A stretch of 64,000 nt of DNA from Diploscapter coronatus (lineage: Eukaryota > Nematoda > Chromadorea > Rhabditida > Rhabditidae), in assembly GCA_964036155.1 (NCBI GenBank), contig OZ038423.1, positions 69,021,249 to 69,085,248 of the forward strand. Direction: 5' to 3'. Position numbers and translations under genes: made by a program. Shown here piece by piece: positions 10,426-23,300 of this stretch (positions are counted from its first letter, which is position 1; each line of letters starts with the position of its first letter). Under the pieces are notes generated by a model. It was given only the letters and a program-made list of their open reading frames with translations, did no database searches and was not told the origin of the DNA.

Positions 10426-12333
10426 AGAAAGTTTAGTGATTTTAATTCGAACTCGTTGTTTTGATAGTCTAAGTAATTTTTAATAAGAAGTTTCTAATAG
10501 TGGAGTTTTATTGCGAAGTTAAACAGCAAAACTATTCGGTTACCAAGGAAGAAATTGAGATTTTCTGTTGTGAATTTCAGTTTATATAAGGCGATTTTTT
10601 TTGCGAATTTCGGTTGATATCAGGTGATTTTTTCTAAGAATCTATCATAAGATTTATCTCGACAATCTTAGTTTAAAATTAATCTAAAAATAATATCAAG
10701 ATTTGTCTATTTTATGAAAGGTAAAACTCGAACAAACATAAATACGACCAATGAGATAGAATTTTTACGGTTTAAAATTGTTATTGAGCAAGGCGATATT
10801 GTAGATCTTGTTCCTTTGAACTTGATTTTTCTCGATTCTGGATATTCAATCTCTAAATCTCAATAAACTTTAACTTAAGATCAGTTACTTCTTTTTATAG
10901 GGAAAATTTACAGTCAACACTATATTTCCCTTTTTAGAAACGCATTTGTGCATATTGTGTACATTTCAATTACAAACAGGTGATTATTTCCAATTATTTT
11001 TGGCTGTATACAGTATACTCGTTCAATTAAAATTGTTTATTTGAGAGAAAAATTCAAAGACCGAGCACATTTTGATGGAAAACAGGGCTGCAAATTTGAA
11101 GCCCGATCGAGCATTAAAATTCGACCCTCGGACACGCCCATTTGAGTACTTTTTCTCAAAAGTGCCATACCTGATCTATGCCTTTTAGGGCTAATTTTAG
11201 GATAATTTGATGCGCAGAATTCGAATATAGCATTGAATTTTTGGAACTTCTCCTAAAATTTTTCAGGAAAATCGATTTTCTGCAAAAAATGCATGTTTCG
11301 AAACTGCCATTTTTGACATCGGGACCCCTTTCCGACCCAGCAGGCGGCTGTTTTCCGGGAACCTATACACCAGAAGATGCACAATTACATAGGCTACTTT
11401 ATACTTTTTAAATTTTTCGAACATCTTTTACAGCAAGTCTTTTTTGTACCATCTAACGAGCATTTTTAATATAAATCGCGATTTTCAAATCAGCATAGCT
11501 CCGCCCACTTTTGGAAGTGGGACCTTGTCTCTTCGGTTTTGTGATTAGGACCCATAGGTGTACCCAACGGCTCGTAGAAAAAGACACCGGGACACCGGTT
11601 AGAAAAAGACACCGGCTTTTTTCTTTTCTTCTCTTGCTTTCTCATACTATTTCTTAGAAAACCCGGTGTCTTTTTCTAACCGGTGTCCCGGTGTCTTTTT
11701 CTATGAGCCTACCCAACACTGATCAAATCCCGATTTGGAGGGCTTTTTCTGAAATGCGAGCTCTCTTTGATGGTTGTTCGGATCTTACAAACTTTCTTAA
11801 TCCACTTTCAAATGGCTTAGCATCAACTTATCCAACTTTCACCAATTTCATAAATATGCTAAATTTGAACGGAATCATCAAAATTATGCCATTTTAATCT
11901 TTTTTCAGTTAAATTATCAAAGTCTGACATAAAAATGGCTTTATTCTTAAATAAATCGATTATTTTCTTAAAACCGGAGTTAGAGAGAAAGCTTCTATTT
12001 CTGAATCACAGAATATGCGCTGAATCACCAGCTTAAATCACATTTCGTAAAATTACAAGAAAAATGCAAAAAAAATTCGAAGGCAATCGATAAAATTTTG
12101 TGAATTACTCCACTAATTGTGAAGGATTACAGGAAAAATACAAATTTTCTAAAAAAGATTGAGAAATGTTTGAAAAAGCAATAGAGATCATTGTTAAAAA
12201 TTACTAAATTCTATCTTAAAAATAAAAAATCAGTGGGTTACTGTTAAAAAATCGATAAATCATGGGGAAATATAATTCTCTTAGAAAATCGTCTAATGGT
12301 TGGAAAAGGTTAACGGATTACGGTACAAATGAA
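10426..12333. other. Gene-free, repeat-bearing intergenic region
   Basis: AT-rich sequence with no supported exon. About 11080-11520 contains a degenerate copy, in reverse, of the repeat at 6640-6960. A clear short transposon with target-site duplication is annotated at 11561-11717. An open frame at 11691-11897 starts inside that element and looks like chance. Confidence 0.5.
11561..11717. mobile_element. hAT-type MITE with 8-bp target-site duplication
   Basis: The direct repeats TACCCAAC at 11561-11568 and 11710-11717 are identical and flank a 141-base element (11569-11709). The element's ends are inverted repeats of about 47 bases: GGCTC(G/A)TAGAAAAAGACACC... at the left, reverse complement at the right, one mismatch noticed. 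The arms contain two copies of the phrase AGAAAAAGACACCGG and enclose a pyrimidine-rich spacer of about 47 bases. An 8-bp duplication is the usual signature of the hAT superfamily. No coding capacity, so it is non-autonomous. The near-perfect arms suggest a recent insertion. Confidence 0.9.
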
Positions 12334-15300
12334 TTAGAGAATTCTGCAGGCAAGCGTCCCGATGTGGGTGTTGATTTGCAGTTCTTCTTTGGTGCCGTTT
12401 GTTGCATTTTTCGCGCCCTTCATTCGAAGTAATTTCGCCTCGTCCAGATGCAGGAACACCGTACGCTCGTCGTCAAACACGTCCAGAAGGCGCACTTAAA
12501 AATTTGTCTTCGAAAATTGCATTAAAAGTTTTTTTTTTAATTCGTTCACTTCACCACTGAATAGAGGACGAGGCTTATTTTCTGAATTTTTGCAATCCTC
12601 CGGTTCACTTACATTTCTCCTCCGGAATGTCAGAGTTGCAAGTAGACGGGTCCTCTCCAGAATTGGACTCTTCTTCAGCGAGCGTCGGTGCCGACTTGAG
12701 CATGATTTGGGCATCTAAATTTTGAATTTTTAGCATGCTACCAGACTCAGGGAGCACCTGTGTCAGATGGAAAAAGATAAGGGTGTTGGTCGTAAGAGCG
12801 AAATTTGTTGGCTAATGAAATGCTTGAGATGGAAAGTTGTAAAGGAAATTACAAAGATTAGGTCGCACGAGAATTCTGACAAAGCCGTATTTACAAGGAA
12901 TCATTTCGAATCGGTCTCCTATATTTATCATTTGGTTGATCATAATCATCCGCTTTTTCTTATTTCTTCTTTTCCTACACTCTACCTGATGACAAATACA
13001 GTAGGTCAAATGACGAACCTGAGTTGGGCATTTGATTCCCGTCGTAGAGCTCGTCGATCATGGCCTCGAGTTGCGAGCCGGTTGGTCTCGGCGCAGAGGA
13101 CATGGTACGCACGTCAGTAGACGAGGAAAGTGAACTGTCGACGATATTGATAGGCAGCAGCGACCCTGAGACGGGAGCGAGTGACGAGATGATCGGTTTC
13201 ATCACCTGATCTTGCAAGTCGGCGTCCGTTAGCTCAGATTTGTAGGACTGAAATTTGCGAATTTTCTCCTCACTTTTTACTTGGCTCTTTGAAATTATCG
13301 TCATTATTATTCTGTAATTTAAGATGCTTTTTTTTCTCAAGAAGAATAGAATGAAGAAAGAAAAATGAGGACAATATTGCATGTTTTCCGCAAATTTAGC
13401 CCTCCTAGAAACATGCTTGGAAGCAAGGTGTTAGTGACTCTTCCTTTTTCCAACTGTGAAAAGATGAAAGAGACAAGGAAGCGTCGCTGGCATTTAGCAA
13501 TAGTGTGTTCTTAGGAGGGCAAGGTTGTCGGAGATCATGCCATAATAGATACAATAAGTCATTCTTTGTTGCTACCTTCAAATCCACACTTCCGTGCCGT
13601 TCCTGGAGAGCGGAGTTGGTCATATCATCGATACGGTGTTTGCGGAGCGCCTTTGCACTTAAACATTTGTGGCTGTGAGTACTTCCCTCCCACGAATGAG
13701 TACATTCCTCCCAAAGATTTGAAGTGAGTGCTTTTCTCCCGAAGCGGGGAAAAGAAAGGAAAAGGGAGAAATATCGTGCTCAGGAGGAAAGTAGTCGTAA
13801 GCAAAATTGATTTCTTCGTTCAGAGTAATTCAAATATGGTCACAAATTGCAGCTATACTTGAAGAGGAAGCTGCACTCGGTGGGCGAGACGTAGTTGATG
13901 AAAGGCCTGAGGAGGCCCACGTGCTTGTTGAATGTCTGCTGGCCTTTGGCGATGGGGCGGACGAACATCTCCTGGAGAAAACCGGATCCATCATTCTTTA
14001 TTTTCTCTCATTTCTTACTGATTTTGGTAACTTGTAAACCACAAGACATCATACATGGAGCATGACAAAATAGTACGTGAAAAGAGATCGTATCGCCTAA
14101 TCCGGTCTGCCCCATTTCGCCAAAGTCTTATGTCAAAATGTCATACTGTTTACAAATTACCTCGATTTTTGTCTTGCTTTCATCTTTCGCTTTAATCTTT
14201 TGGGATGTTGTTTGTTTCCTAATTTTTCTCACCGACAACAATTCCCCGGCGGCGGTAGAATTGCAGGCCTTATTGTACGCAGTTCGGGCGCATTCGAGAA
14301 CGCACTCACTGACCGAGCACATGGTCCGTGAGAAGTCCTTGAAGCCGTTGACCATTCGGTTCGGATCGCCCAACTGCAAATCAAATTCATCGTCTCGATT
14401 TAAATCGTGACTTAGAAAGGAATTATTAGCGCCCTAGTTTCCACCACTTTTCAGAGAAATAACATGGGAGAAGAAATAAAAGGGAACGGAAACTATAGGA
14501 GGTAAATTTTTCGAGAGCTCATTTTTGATTTTTCGAACCTGCTGGGCGAATCTCTGCTGCTCCACAGTCGACATTTTGGCAAATTGCTGACTGATGTCTG
14601 CGAACGAAACCGATTCAGGTGCGGGGAAGATCGTTTGACCGACGGAGATTCTAGAAAACTTATTTTTAACTCATTTTTTAGGAAAAAACATCTACATTTC
14701 AAAGAAAAAGCTATTTTTTGAGTAAACAGAATTGTCTTCACGTAATTTTCTCAGACCAGGAGGGATTTGGGTCAGAGTTTACAAATTACAAGAGATAAAT
14801 TGTTATCGCTTTTTTTTTATCTACACCCTGTTTTTGAATCAACCTCAAAACCTCCTAAGGTCCGAATTTTGATAAAAAATTATTATTCACTGGAATTTTT
14901 TCCAACCTCTGACCCATGTCCTGTCCGAACTTGAGCAGCTGCGTCATCATCGCGTTGCCGAGGTCCGAGCGCATGAAGTACTCCATCATGCTGCGGTTCA
15001 CTTCGCACTGGTCGTCGCATTCTGGAAAATGTTTTTTTTGAGAATCACAAATCCTCCTCAAAATTTTCAAGAGTTGCTCATTTTTTCCCGGAACCTATTA
15101 ATTTTCTAGAAATAACTCTTAAAATAGACTAGAAGGCCAGGGAGGTAAACGTCTAGATGCAAGCGTAAAACTTCATTTGTCCCTCTGGCCTGTTTGCCTA
15201 TTTTACGAGCTCTCGAGGTTCATCAAGTTTCTTCCATAATTTTCGAGAACTCACGATCCTGCACATCAGCCGTCGAGTCGTCTATGCAGTCCATCGCAAC

Positions 15301-16506
15301 TCCAAAGGCTGAATTTCAGAAATAATGATTTTTTTTAGAGTTTCCTAGAATCTCGAAAAAATCGCCCCCGTAGTTTCTATCCTTTCAGAGAAACAGTATG
15401 AAAAAACGTCTTTTGAACTAGGTATGCTTGATTTACTCTCATCTTTTTGTAGTTCTTATCGTATTTCTCTTCTTGCTCTTTTAAAAAGGAGATAATACTA
15501 AAAGAGGATGGAAATTACCAAGAGCAAAAACAAAGATAAAAATTTCCTCACCTCCGCTCTGCTCGATGCACATGTAACGCATGCCGGCCGTGAACGTGTA
15601 CCAGAGTGTGTCGTTCTGACACGGCTCTTTCTCGATGCAAATCACCGATGTGATGTATTCTCTGGAAATTATGATTTGCTTAAATTTCAAATTTTTCCCT
15701 TCAAGTATGTTTTCAAAGTTCTCATTTTCATAATTTTAAGAAGATTTGATATATTTCTGGAAAATTCTTTATCGATTTCTGAAGAAATGACAATTTTTAG
15801 CCCACTTGCAAATGTGATCAAATCGCTCCTTCATCCTGGTATCACCCATGAAAAGGTCGAGGGCCGTCTAGAAGAAAAATCAGACTTAATCAAGCTATAA
15901 CAATTTTTAAGCCTGAATTTTACCAGCATTCCCCTGGAGCAATCCGACACGCACGGCGACATGTTCTGCAGGGCCTCCTTCGCCCCTGCGATTTCCAGCT
16001 CGTCCTGTGCGAACCATCTAAAATTTGTCATCATTTATTTTCGAGACCTGATTTTTTTCTGAATTTAGTTATTTTTCCGTAATTTTAAAAACTATTTTAT
16101 CAGATAGGTACTCCATTCCAGCGTTATTAATTTTCTTGCTAGAAGAGCAGTAGGATTCCCCAAAATTGTCGGATTTTTGAGAAAAGTATTCGATTTTTGA
16201 AATTTTTGGCCTACTTAGTGGGGTCGAATCCCTCGATTCCGGGCAACGCTCGCGCCGTCGGGTTCGGAAGGAAGTTCCTGTCGATGACGATTGCCGGTTG
16301 CTGAAAAGTATTCGTAATTTTTCAGGATGTTCTTCCTGTTTCTTTCATCTTGAAAACGCCTTATGAGATTTTTGATAATTTTATTATCCTAAAATGTCAT
16401 TTCTGATTTCTTCCTTAATAAAAAATACATCGAGAGGCGATTTTGGAGGGGCGACATTTGGGCTCACGGCACCCAAAAAAGCGAGCGCCCATAGAAGAGA
16501 CCACAT
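12334..16506 (-). CDS. Secreted cysteine-rich protein, chondroitin proteoglycan 4 (CPG4)-like
   Basis: Multi-exon minus-strand gene. The ATG at 16506-16504 starts a clear signal peptide (MWSLLWALAFLGAVS). Later exons, in order, encode QPAIVIDRNFLPNPTARALP, then Cys-rich modules: FAQDELEIAGAKEAL..CVSDC; FMGDTRMKERFDHICKW; REYITSVICIEKEPC..MRYMCIEQSG; ECDDQCEVNRSMMEYFMRSD; RTMCSVSECVLECARTAYNKAC; MFVRPIAKGQQTFNKHV..TEC. An acidic Ser/Thr-rich tail (LAPVSGSLLPINIVDSSLSS, EEESNSGEDPSTC) follows, and the last exon stops at TAA 12336-12334. Spaced cysteines plus a Ser/Glu-rich tail suit the nematode CPG4 family of secreted or extracellular-matrix proteins. The family assignment is from memory of the pattern, not a search. 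Introns hold at least one hairpin element (15119-15204). Confidence 0.65.
15119..15204. mobile_element. Short inverted-repeat element in an intron of the CPG4-like gene
   Basis: Left arm AAAATAGACTAGAAGGCCAG and right arm ...TCTGGCCTGTTTGCCTATTTT are near reverse complements, about 86 bases overall. It lies between coding exons of the minus-strand gene and has no coding content. MITE-like. Confidence 0.6.
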
Positions 16507-19500
16507 CGTTCGAATCTGAATTACCTAGATCTACGTAATTCGTCGATAAGGTGAAATTATGAAAATTCAGCCGAAGCGAAAAAGACGAAGTAGCGCGTAA
16601 AAGAAAAAGAGAAGAAAATAGTAAAAGAAGAAAAAGAAAGGGGGGAAAATAAATGAGAGAATAGGTATGGTAGAATAGGATAGGGTAGAGGATTGGGAGT
16701 AGAGATGGCCATTATTCCAAAATTGATTGGAATTACTTAACGTTATATGCCAAACCAGTTCCATCAACTTCTGACACTAGTTGAACGATAGAGAAAAGAG
16801 TGTTACAGTAATACTCGAAAAAAATTAATAGGGAATTTTTTTTTTCACTTTTTTCACTGTTTTCGTTTATTCATCTCTTCATTTCTCAATGCACATTAAC
16901 TGAGCTTTTCGTCATTCAACCCCCCGCGCGCGCGTGTGTGTTTGATTTTAGATGAGTTGATTTGGGGAGAGGTTAGGGATTTTGAGAGGGCGAAGAGAAG
17001 GAATCAAGAAATCTCCCCACATATCGGATTTGCCTCCCTCTCAATGTGCAACTTTTTACGAACATTCTTATCACCAAAATATCAGCCTGATAATTTCATC
17101 GATAGCTTTAGTAGTGTATGGAATTTTCGACGGAAAACGAATTTTATGATTTAGCTAAACTTGTCCAAATTTCTACATGGAAATTGTAGATCTTTTGTTA
17201 GTTTTAAGAGTTTCCTGTAAAATTGTTCACTTTCTTCTTCATAATAATCTAAAATTTAGGTATTTGTATTTTTAATTTTCCCAAAAATAATTGAAATTTC
17301 TCCCAACGTGATTTCTCAAATTGACGTTTTCATCTGTCTTTCGGGCGTCAAAACAAAAGGCAAATCTCTAGAGGAATTTTGGCATATCGCATAAATCTAG
17401 TCATATTCTTAGGCTTAACGCGTAGTTTCGACTTCGCAGATTCCGAACTCTGACTATCAGTTTATCAATGCTTTTAATCTCTCATATTAGCTCTTTTCAA
17501 TCTAACTAATGTACGTCAAAACAAGATATACCTGCTTTTCCGTCAATTTTCCCAGAAGTTTTAGCAAAAACGCTAGTTTTTCTTTAGCTTTTGAGGAAAA
17601 ATGGCTTCAAATCTAATTTTATTTGATATTATGCTTAAAGTTGGCATAAAATTTTGCTAGACATTTTTTAAATTAGCTATTTTCTATAATTTTCCATAAA
17701 TTCTCTCCCCCACCTGCACAAGGCTACGTAACGCTTACACGAATTTTTATCGACGCTATCAAATTTCCCCCAAGCGCCTCGTTTTTAGCAGAAGAGGTTT
17801 TGTGTCCGAAACTTTCTGCAAGCAACCACATGTTCTATCGAAATATTTCGTCTTTGCGCTATATTTTTTTTAGCAAAATTAGCATTTTTGTTAAATATAT
17901 GCTAGTTTATCTAGAAATTTATTATTTTTATATAAAATTCTAGCATTTTCTGCAAAAGATGGTAATTTTTGCGGAAAAATGGTTAATTTTTAAGAAAGTA
18001 CGCTAATTTTTAACACCAGTTGTTAATTTGCTGAAAGAAATGCTAACTTTTAGCTCTTATAAACTTGAAGAGAGGAACAGAAAAGTGCATGAATGCCATA
18101 GTGCCATAGCAAGCATCAAGAGAGCGAAAGCATTTTTATTCGCGATATATTCTTCTTTTCTCATAATATTTCCCAGCTTTAATCTATCTTATTTTTATGA
18201 GAGATCTTTGGAAAAGAGTATAGAAAGAGATAGCCCTTATAGGGGAAAAGAAGAAGGAAAAGCCGTGTCCCTTACTCCCCCACAGAGAGTTCCTTTTGTC
18301 CGGGCCTTACCTATTGGTTTTCAGAGAATATTTTTTATTTCAGGGAAAGATCTTCATTGAAATTTTTCCTAGACGAGAAAAAATGCTCTTTTATTTTTTG
18401 CTCTACAAAAATATCCTTATCTTTATTTTTTTTAAATGAAAATTTAACATTTCTTCCGCCATCTTCAAGCACAGGTCTCCATTCTTCCATTCTCCCTTCA
18501 TCAAATGTCGCTTTTTATGTGAACTTCCTTGCAATTCTCCCCATTTTTATGCCAAAATTGGAAACCTCTATTTCTGCTCTTTTCTACTTGTGCAACATGT
18601 TGAAAATTTTCAGAATCAAGGATATTTTTGTTTCCCGAGAATTCGCCTATTTTTCATTAGCCTAATCCCTAGAGAGCTGGTGATCGTATCACAGAATGTG
18701 AGAAAACAATTATAATTTATGAGTTGAACAATGGATTTAGATTAAATTAATTTGTTTTTCATTTCGATGTGGGAAAAAGGTGACCCTCACCAAAAATAAC
18801 GTTACTTTTGAGGTTTTAGGCACTTTTCTTCCAAAATCTGAAAACAAAATGCTCATTTTAGCAAAAAAGTACTCATATTCCAAGATATCCGTGCCGAAAG
18901 GGGGCATTTCTTCTTGGCAGCTCTCTCTCTCCCTCAACAACTGCTTCGTTATTCATCGACACAGAGAAAGCCTCAGGCACGATTTTACAGCGAAACTCAG
19001 AAAATAGCACTCAAAATTGCGAGAACTAGGGGAAAGACCGATGTTAGCCAGTTGACGAGATAGTATTAGAGATCGAGAGATCACGAGGCAATCAGAGAAT
19101 GAATGAGAGAGCCAAAGAGCCCCAGATGCCATCATTATTTCTTAGCACGTTCGCAGTTTGGTGCGAGAGATTTCATTTCCAGCTACTTTTTATGGCTTTC
19201 ATGTCTTAGTTTTAAAAATTTGTAGCCCTTTCCAGCTTGTTTACGACGAACACTTTTGAGCACTTATTATCTGTGGCTTCTTAAAAAGCTACTCTTCGTT
19301 CTTCATGAAAAATTTGCTACCCTTGATTTTTTCTAAATATGTGGTGAGTGTGAATGCTAAAAGAACTAATTTTTTATGATGCTATGTTTTCGAGTTCTTG
19401 AATTTATAACTCAATTCGGCTTATTTATGACGATTAATGTCAACAAGCATTTTTATGTCGTTTTTCTTCGAATTGAAAATTGAATCTGGAATCGAGTGTA

Positions 19501-20353
19501 ATGAAAAATATAAATACAAAGCTAAAAATTGCACATAACCCGATAAAATGAGCGAATTTCTTATAATTGGAATTGTATTTTGCCTATGATACTTATTTTT
19601 TCCGAGTTGTGCCCAAAATGAGCGTTGAATTTTGCGATTACGTCGATATGCTTCGAAAGAGTCCGTTACTAGGCGATAGGGGCTAAAGTGCGGCAGAATG
19701 AAATGAAATTGTCTTTAGTGCATAAAAACACAACATCATCTTTCGCATGTACTTCATCAAGCTAAACTCTTCACATCACGAAGTTAATTTTGTATTTTCT
19801 GTTCCATGTGTATTCTTTTGCGATCTCTCATTTTGCGTTGCTATTTTTCCTGCTATGCATACATTTTTCGTGCCTACGGCAACTCAATTTCATTATCATG
19901 GCCTCCTCGCTTCGTCTCCATCCTACACTCCTTCTTCTCACTTTATACCCCTATACTTCCCTCGTCCTCTCTCGGTTCATCGCGATATTTCACGTTTTCT
20001 CGACTTCTCTAATTCTGACTTTGATGTCCACGGCGAGAAAGGTTATGTGTCTCGATTAATTTTAATCTACTGCCGATGCCTCATTATTTCGTATAAGTTA
20101 CATGTATTCTTCCTTTTCACTACAAGTTTGATCTTCTTTTCAATAGGTTGCAATTTGGAATTTTATCGCCTTTTTCAAAGTACTTTTATCAACTTCTATC
20201 ACTTTGTACTTAATTCTTTCGAACTTTGTGTCAGCTATATTTGTTAAATCTGTTTATTTTTTACCATAAATTTTAATAAAAAATAATTTTTCCTCAACCA
20301 ATGAAAACTCAATCTTTAGATGTCCGACTCAACATAAATAAAACTGTCGAAAA
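16507..20353. promoter_or_regulatory. Divergent intergenic region between the CPG4-like gene and unc-68
   Basis: About 3.8 kb with no supported exon, lying between two genes transcribed away from each other, so it should hold both promoters. There is a short CG/TG run at 16925-16941 and many scattered GCTAATTTTT-type words around 17560-18060. The open frames here (for example 18028-18360, 18357-18665, 19747-20247) are AT-rich and lack domain or splice evidence; I treat them as chance. By analogy with C. elegans the unc-68 muscle enhancers would be here, which is inference. Confidence 0.5.
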
Positions 20354-23300
20354 ATGGCCGACAAAGAAGAGACCGGCGCCGGGGAGCAGGACGATGTCTC
20401 ATTCCTCCGAACGGTAAGTGAGATTTCCATGAACCTTTGATTTCGGATTTTCGAAGGGTCGCACACGCTTCCGATCTGGCTACTTCAGTGAAACTTCTCG
20501 GCTTTAGAAAGTGCGTTTCCGCTCACTGCTTTGACGAAATATCGCAGAAAAAGTTGCGGAGAAAAACGCGTATCACTTTCCATTACATCAGCCGAAAAAT
20601 CAATTTTCGAGGTCCAGGATAATCTATGATATCAAAGTTGACGCCGAAGCTAAAATCGACGTTGAAGCCAAAAGGTTCTGAGAATCAGTAGCAGTGTAAC
20701 AGTTTGATTAAATTCGCACTCCAAGTATCGATTTTTGATGTACCTTAATCTATCCTGACTGCCAGAGATCTCTCGGATATCAAAGCTATTTCTCAAGTCT
20801 CTCCATCCGTCAGATTTTCAACTTTTTCTCTTTGCACCAACCGACTCTCTTATCTCTTTGTTGTTTGCATTCATTAGCCTTTCCTTCAACCAGTAGATCT
20901 CTTTCCACCCTTCCGGACCCCAAGCTTTTTCCAAACTCTGCGAATCAACCAAGCAGTCAGCCAAATTTCGGACATGTGAAGAATATCTGACGAAATCAGA
21001 AGGAAAAGAAAAATGGTCGATAAAATTGTATAAATTTGCAACAAAATTATGGCAGATCAAGAGATCCTCAGAGAAAGTCAAAATATCGTGTGAAAGTTGA
21101 ACCTGTCGGAGTTGTTTGCTTTCAAAGAGCGAGCTCCAGCGCCTTAGGCTTACTCAATCACTTTTTATCTATCACTGCATTGATTCATGAGCGACGAAAT
21201 TGAAATTTCTAATTCCGATGAGATAGAGGGTCTGTCATTTGTGAAGAAGGTCCAATTTTCAAATTTGAAATTTTTACCGATTATTTCAGGGAGACATCGT
21301 CTGCCTGTCCTGCGTCGCCTCGCACAACCGAGATGGCGTGCTTGGATCAGAAAGGGTCTGTCTGTGCACCGAGGGATTCGGTAATCGAATGTGCACGCTC
21401 GAAAATGTATCAGATAAGGTGACATATTTTTTTTTTTTTTTTTTTTAAATTATCGACAAAATTTGCAATTCTAAAATTTAGGACATTCCACCAGACATCG
21501 CCATGTGCATGCTCTACATCGACAACGCTCTGTCCATGAGAGCCTTACAAGAAATGATGTCAGCCGATACGGATCACAAAGCTGCAACGTCAGGTAGAAT
21601 ATCACACGCGAAAAATCGACGATTTTTTTTTAATTTCAGGAGCTGGCGGTCACAAAACTCTTCTCTATGGCCACGCAGTCCAACTCAAACACGTCCAAAG
21701 CGAAATGTATCTGGCATGTCTTTCGTCGCTATCTTCAAACGACAAATTAGCTTTCGACGTCGGCGTTCAAGAGACTAATGAAGGCAAGCTTTCTTTGAAA
21801 AAACCTATTCTATTTGTTCTGTTAATTTCAGGAGAAGCCTGTTGGTGGACTATCCATCCAGCCTCGAAACAGAGGTCTGAAGGAGAGAAAGTTCGCGTTG
21901 GCGACGACGTCATTCTCGTCTCCGTCGCCACCGAGCGATACCTCCACATGACCTTCAACAAAACCTACATGGTCATCGCTTCATTTCATCAAACCCTCTG
22001 GAACATCCAATCTGTTTCATCGGGATCAATCCGAACCAGGAACATGGGATGCCTCTTCGGTAACGACGTCCTTCGACTCTTCCATGGCAACGACGAGTGT
22101 CTTACGATTCCCGAGAACTGGTCCGAACACCCCCAACACAACATGGTCATCTACGAAGGAGGACCAGCAGTGGGTCAAGCCAGATCACTGTGGCGACTGG
22201 AGCTCATCAGAGTAAAGTGGCATGGAGCCCTCGTTGGTTGGGAGCAAGTATTCCGAATCAAGCACATCACCTCCGGTCGATATCTCGGAGTTCTCGAAAA
22301 TGCAGTTCAACTCTACCATAAAGACAAGGCAGACTTCGACCTCACCGCCTTCGTCATGTGCCAGAACAAAGACCCAAAGAAGCAGATGTTGGACGAGAAG
22401 GAAGAAGAAGGCATGGGCACTGCGACGATTAGATACGGCGAGACCAACGCCTTTATTCAGCATGTCAAAACTCAACTCTGGCTGTCATATCAAACCTCCG
22501 AAGTCACCAAGAAAGGTCTGGGCAAGGTGGAAGAGAAGAAGGCGGTCGCTCTGAAAGACGGACACATGGACGACTGCTACACCTTCTTCATGGCCCTAGA
22601 AGAAGAGTCCAAATCTGCAAGAGTCATTCGAAAATGCTCATCCGTTCTGAACCGATTCCTCAAAGGCATTGATGCCCTCCAAAATGAGGGAAGTCAAGCG
22701 CCAGACTGGATTCGAGTCGATCTCTCCGAAGTTCTCAAGCTCATGGAAGATCTGATCGAATACTTCGCTCAGCCCACTGACGATCAAGACTTCGAAGACC
22801 GACAAAACCGCCTACGAGCACTGAGATCTCGTCAAGATCTGTTCCAAGAAGAAGGCGTTCTCAACATGATTCTCGATACCATCGACAAATTCTCTCAGAT
22901 GGAAGCCCTGCCGGATTTCGCTGGGCTCATCGGTGAAGATACCCATCAGACGTGGGAAGACATCTCGACGTATCTCTACTTGCTCGTGGCATCCATGATC
23001 AAAGGAAACCACTACAATTGCGCTCAATTCGCCGCAGCCGCACGTCTGGATTGGCTCTTCGGTCGTCTCAGCAACCCCCAGTCAGCTGAGGGTATCCTCG
23101 ACGTGCTCTACTGTGTCCTGACTGAATCTCCTGAGGCCCTGAACATGATCAACGAGGGCCACATTCGGTCTGTCATTTCGCTGTTGGAGAAAGTCGGCCG
23201 CGATCCCAAAGTTCTGGATGTGCTGTCCTCACTCTGCGAAGGAAATGGAATGGCTGTACGAAGCTCGCAAAATCTTATCACCCAATATCTATTGCCTGGA

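Noticed and set aside
13395..13525. CCCTCCTAG/TTAGGAGGG pairing as a possible transposon
   Set aside because: The pairing is only about 12 bases with poor extension, and no target-site duplication was seen. It is probably chance within an intron.
19747..20247. 166-codon frame just upstream of unc-68
   Set aside because: Overlapping frames are open in all three phases in this low-complexity TC-rich stretch; the product is hydrophobic and Ser/Phe-rich without recognisable family features. It is more likely promoter sequence.
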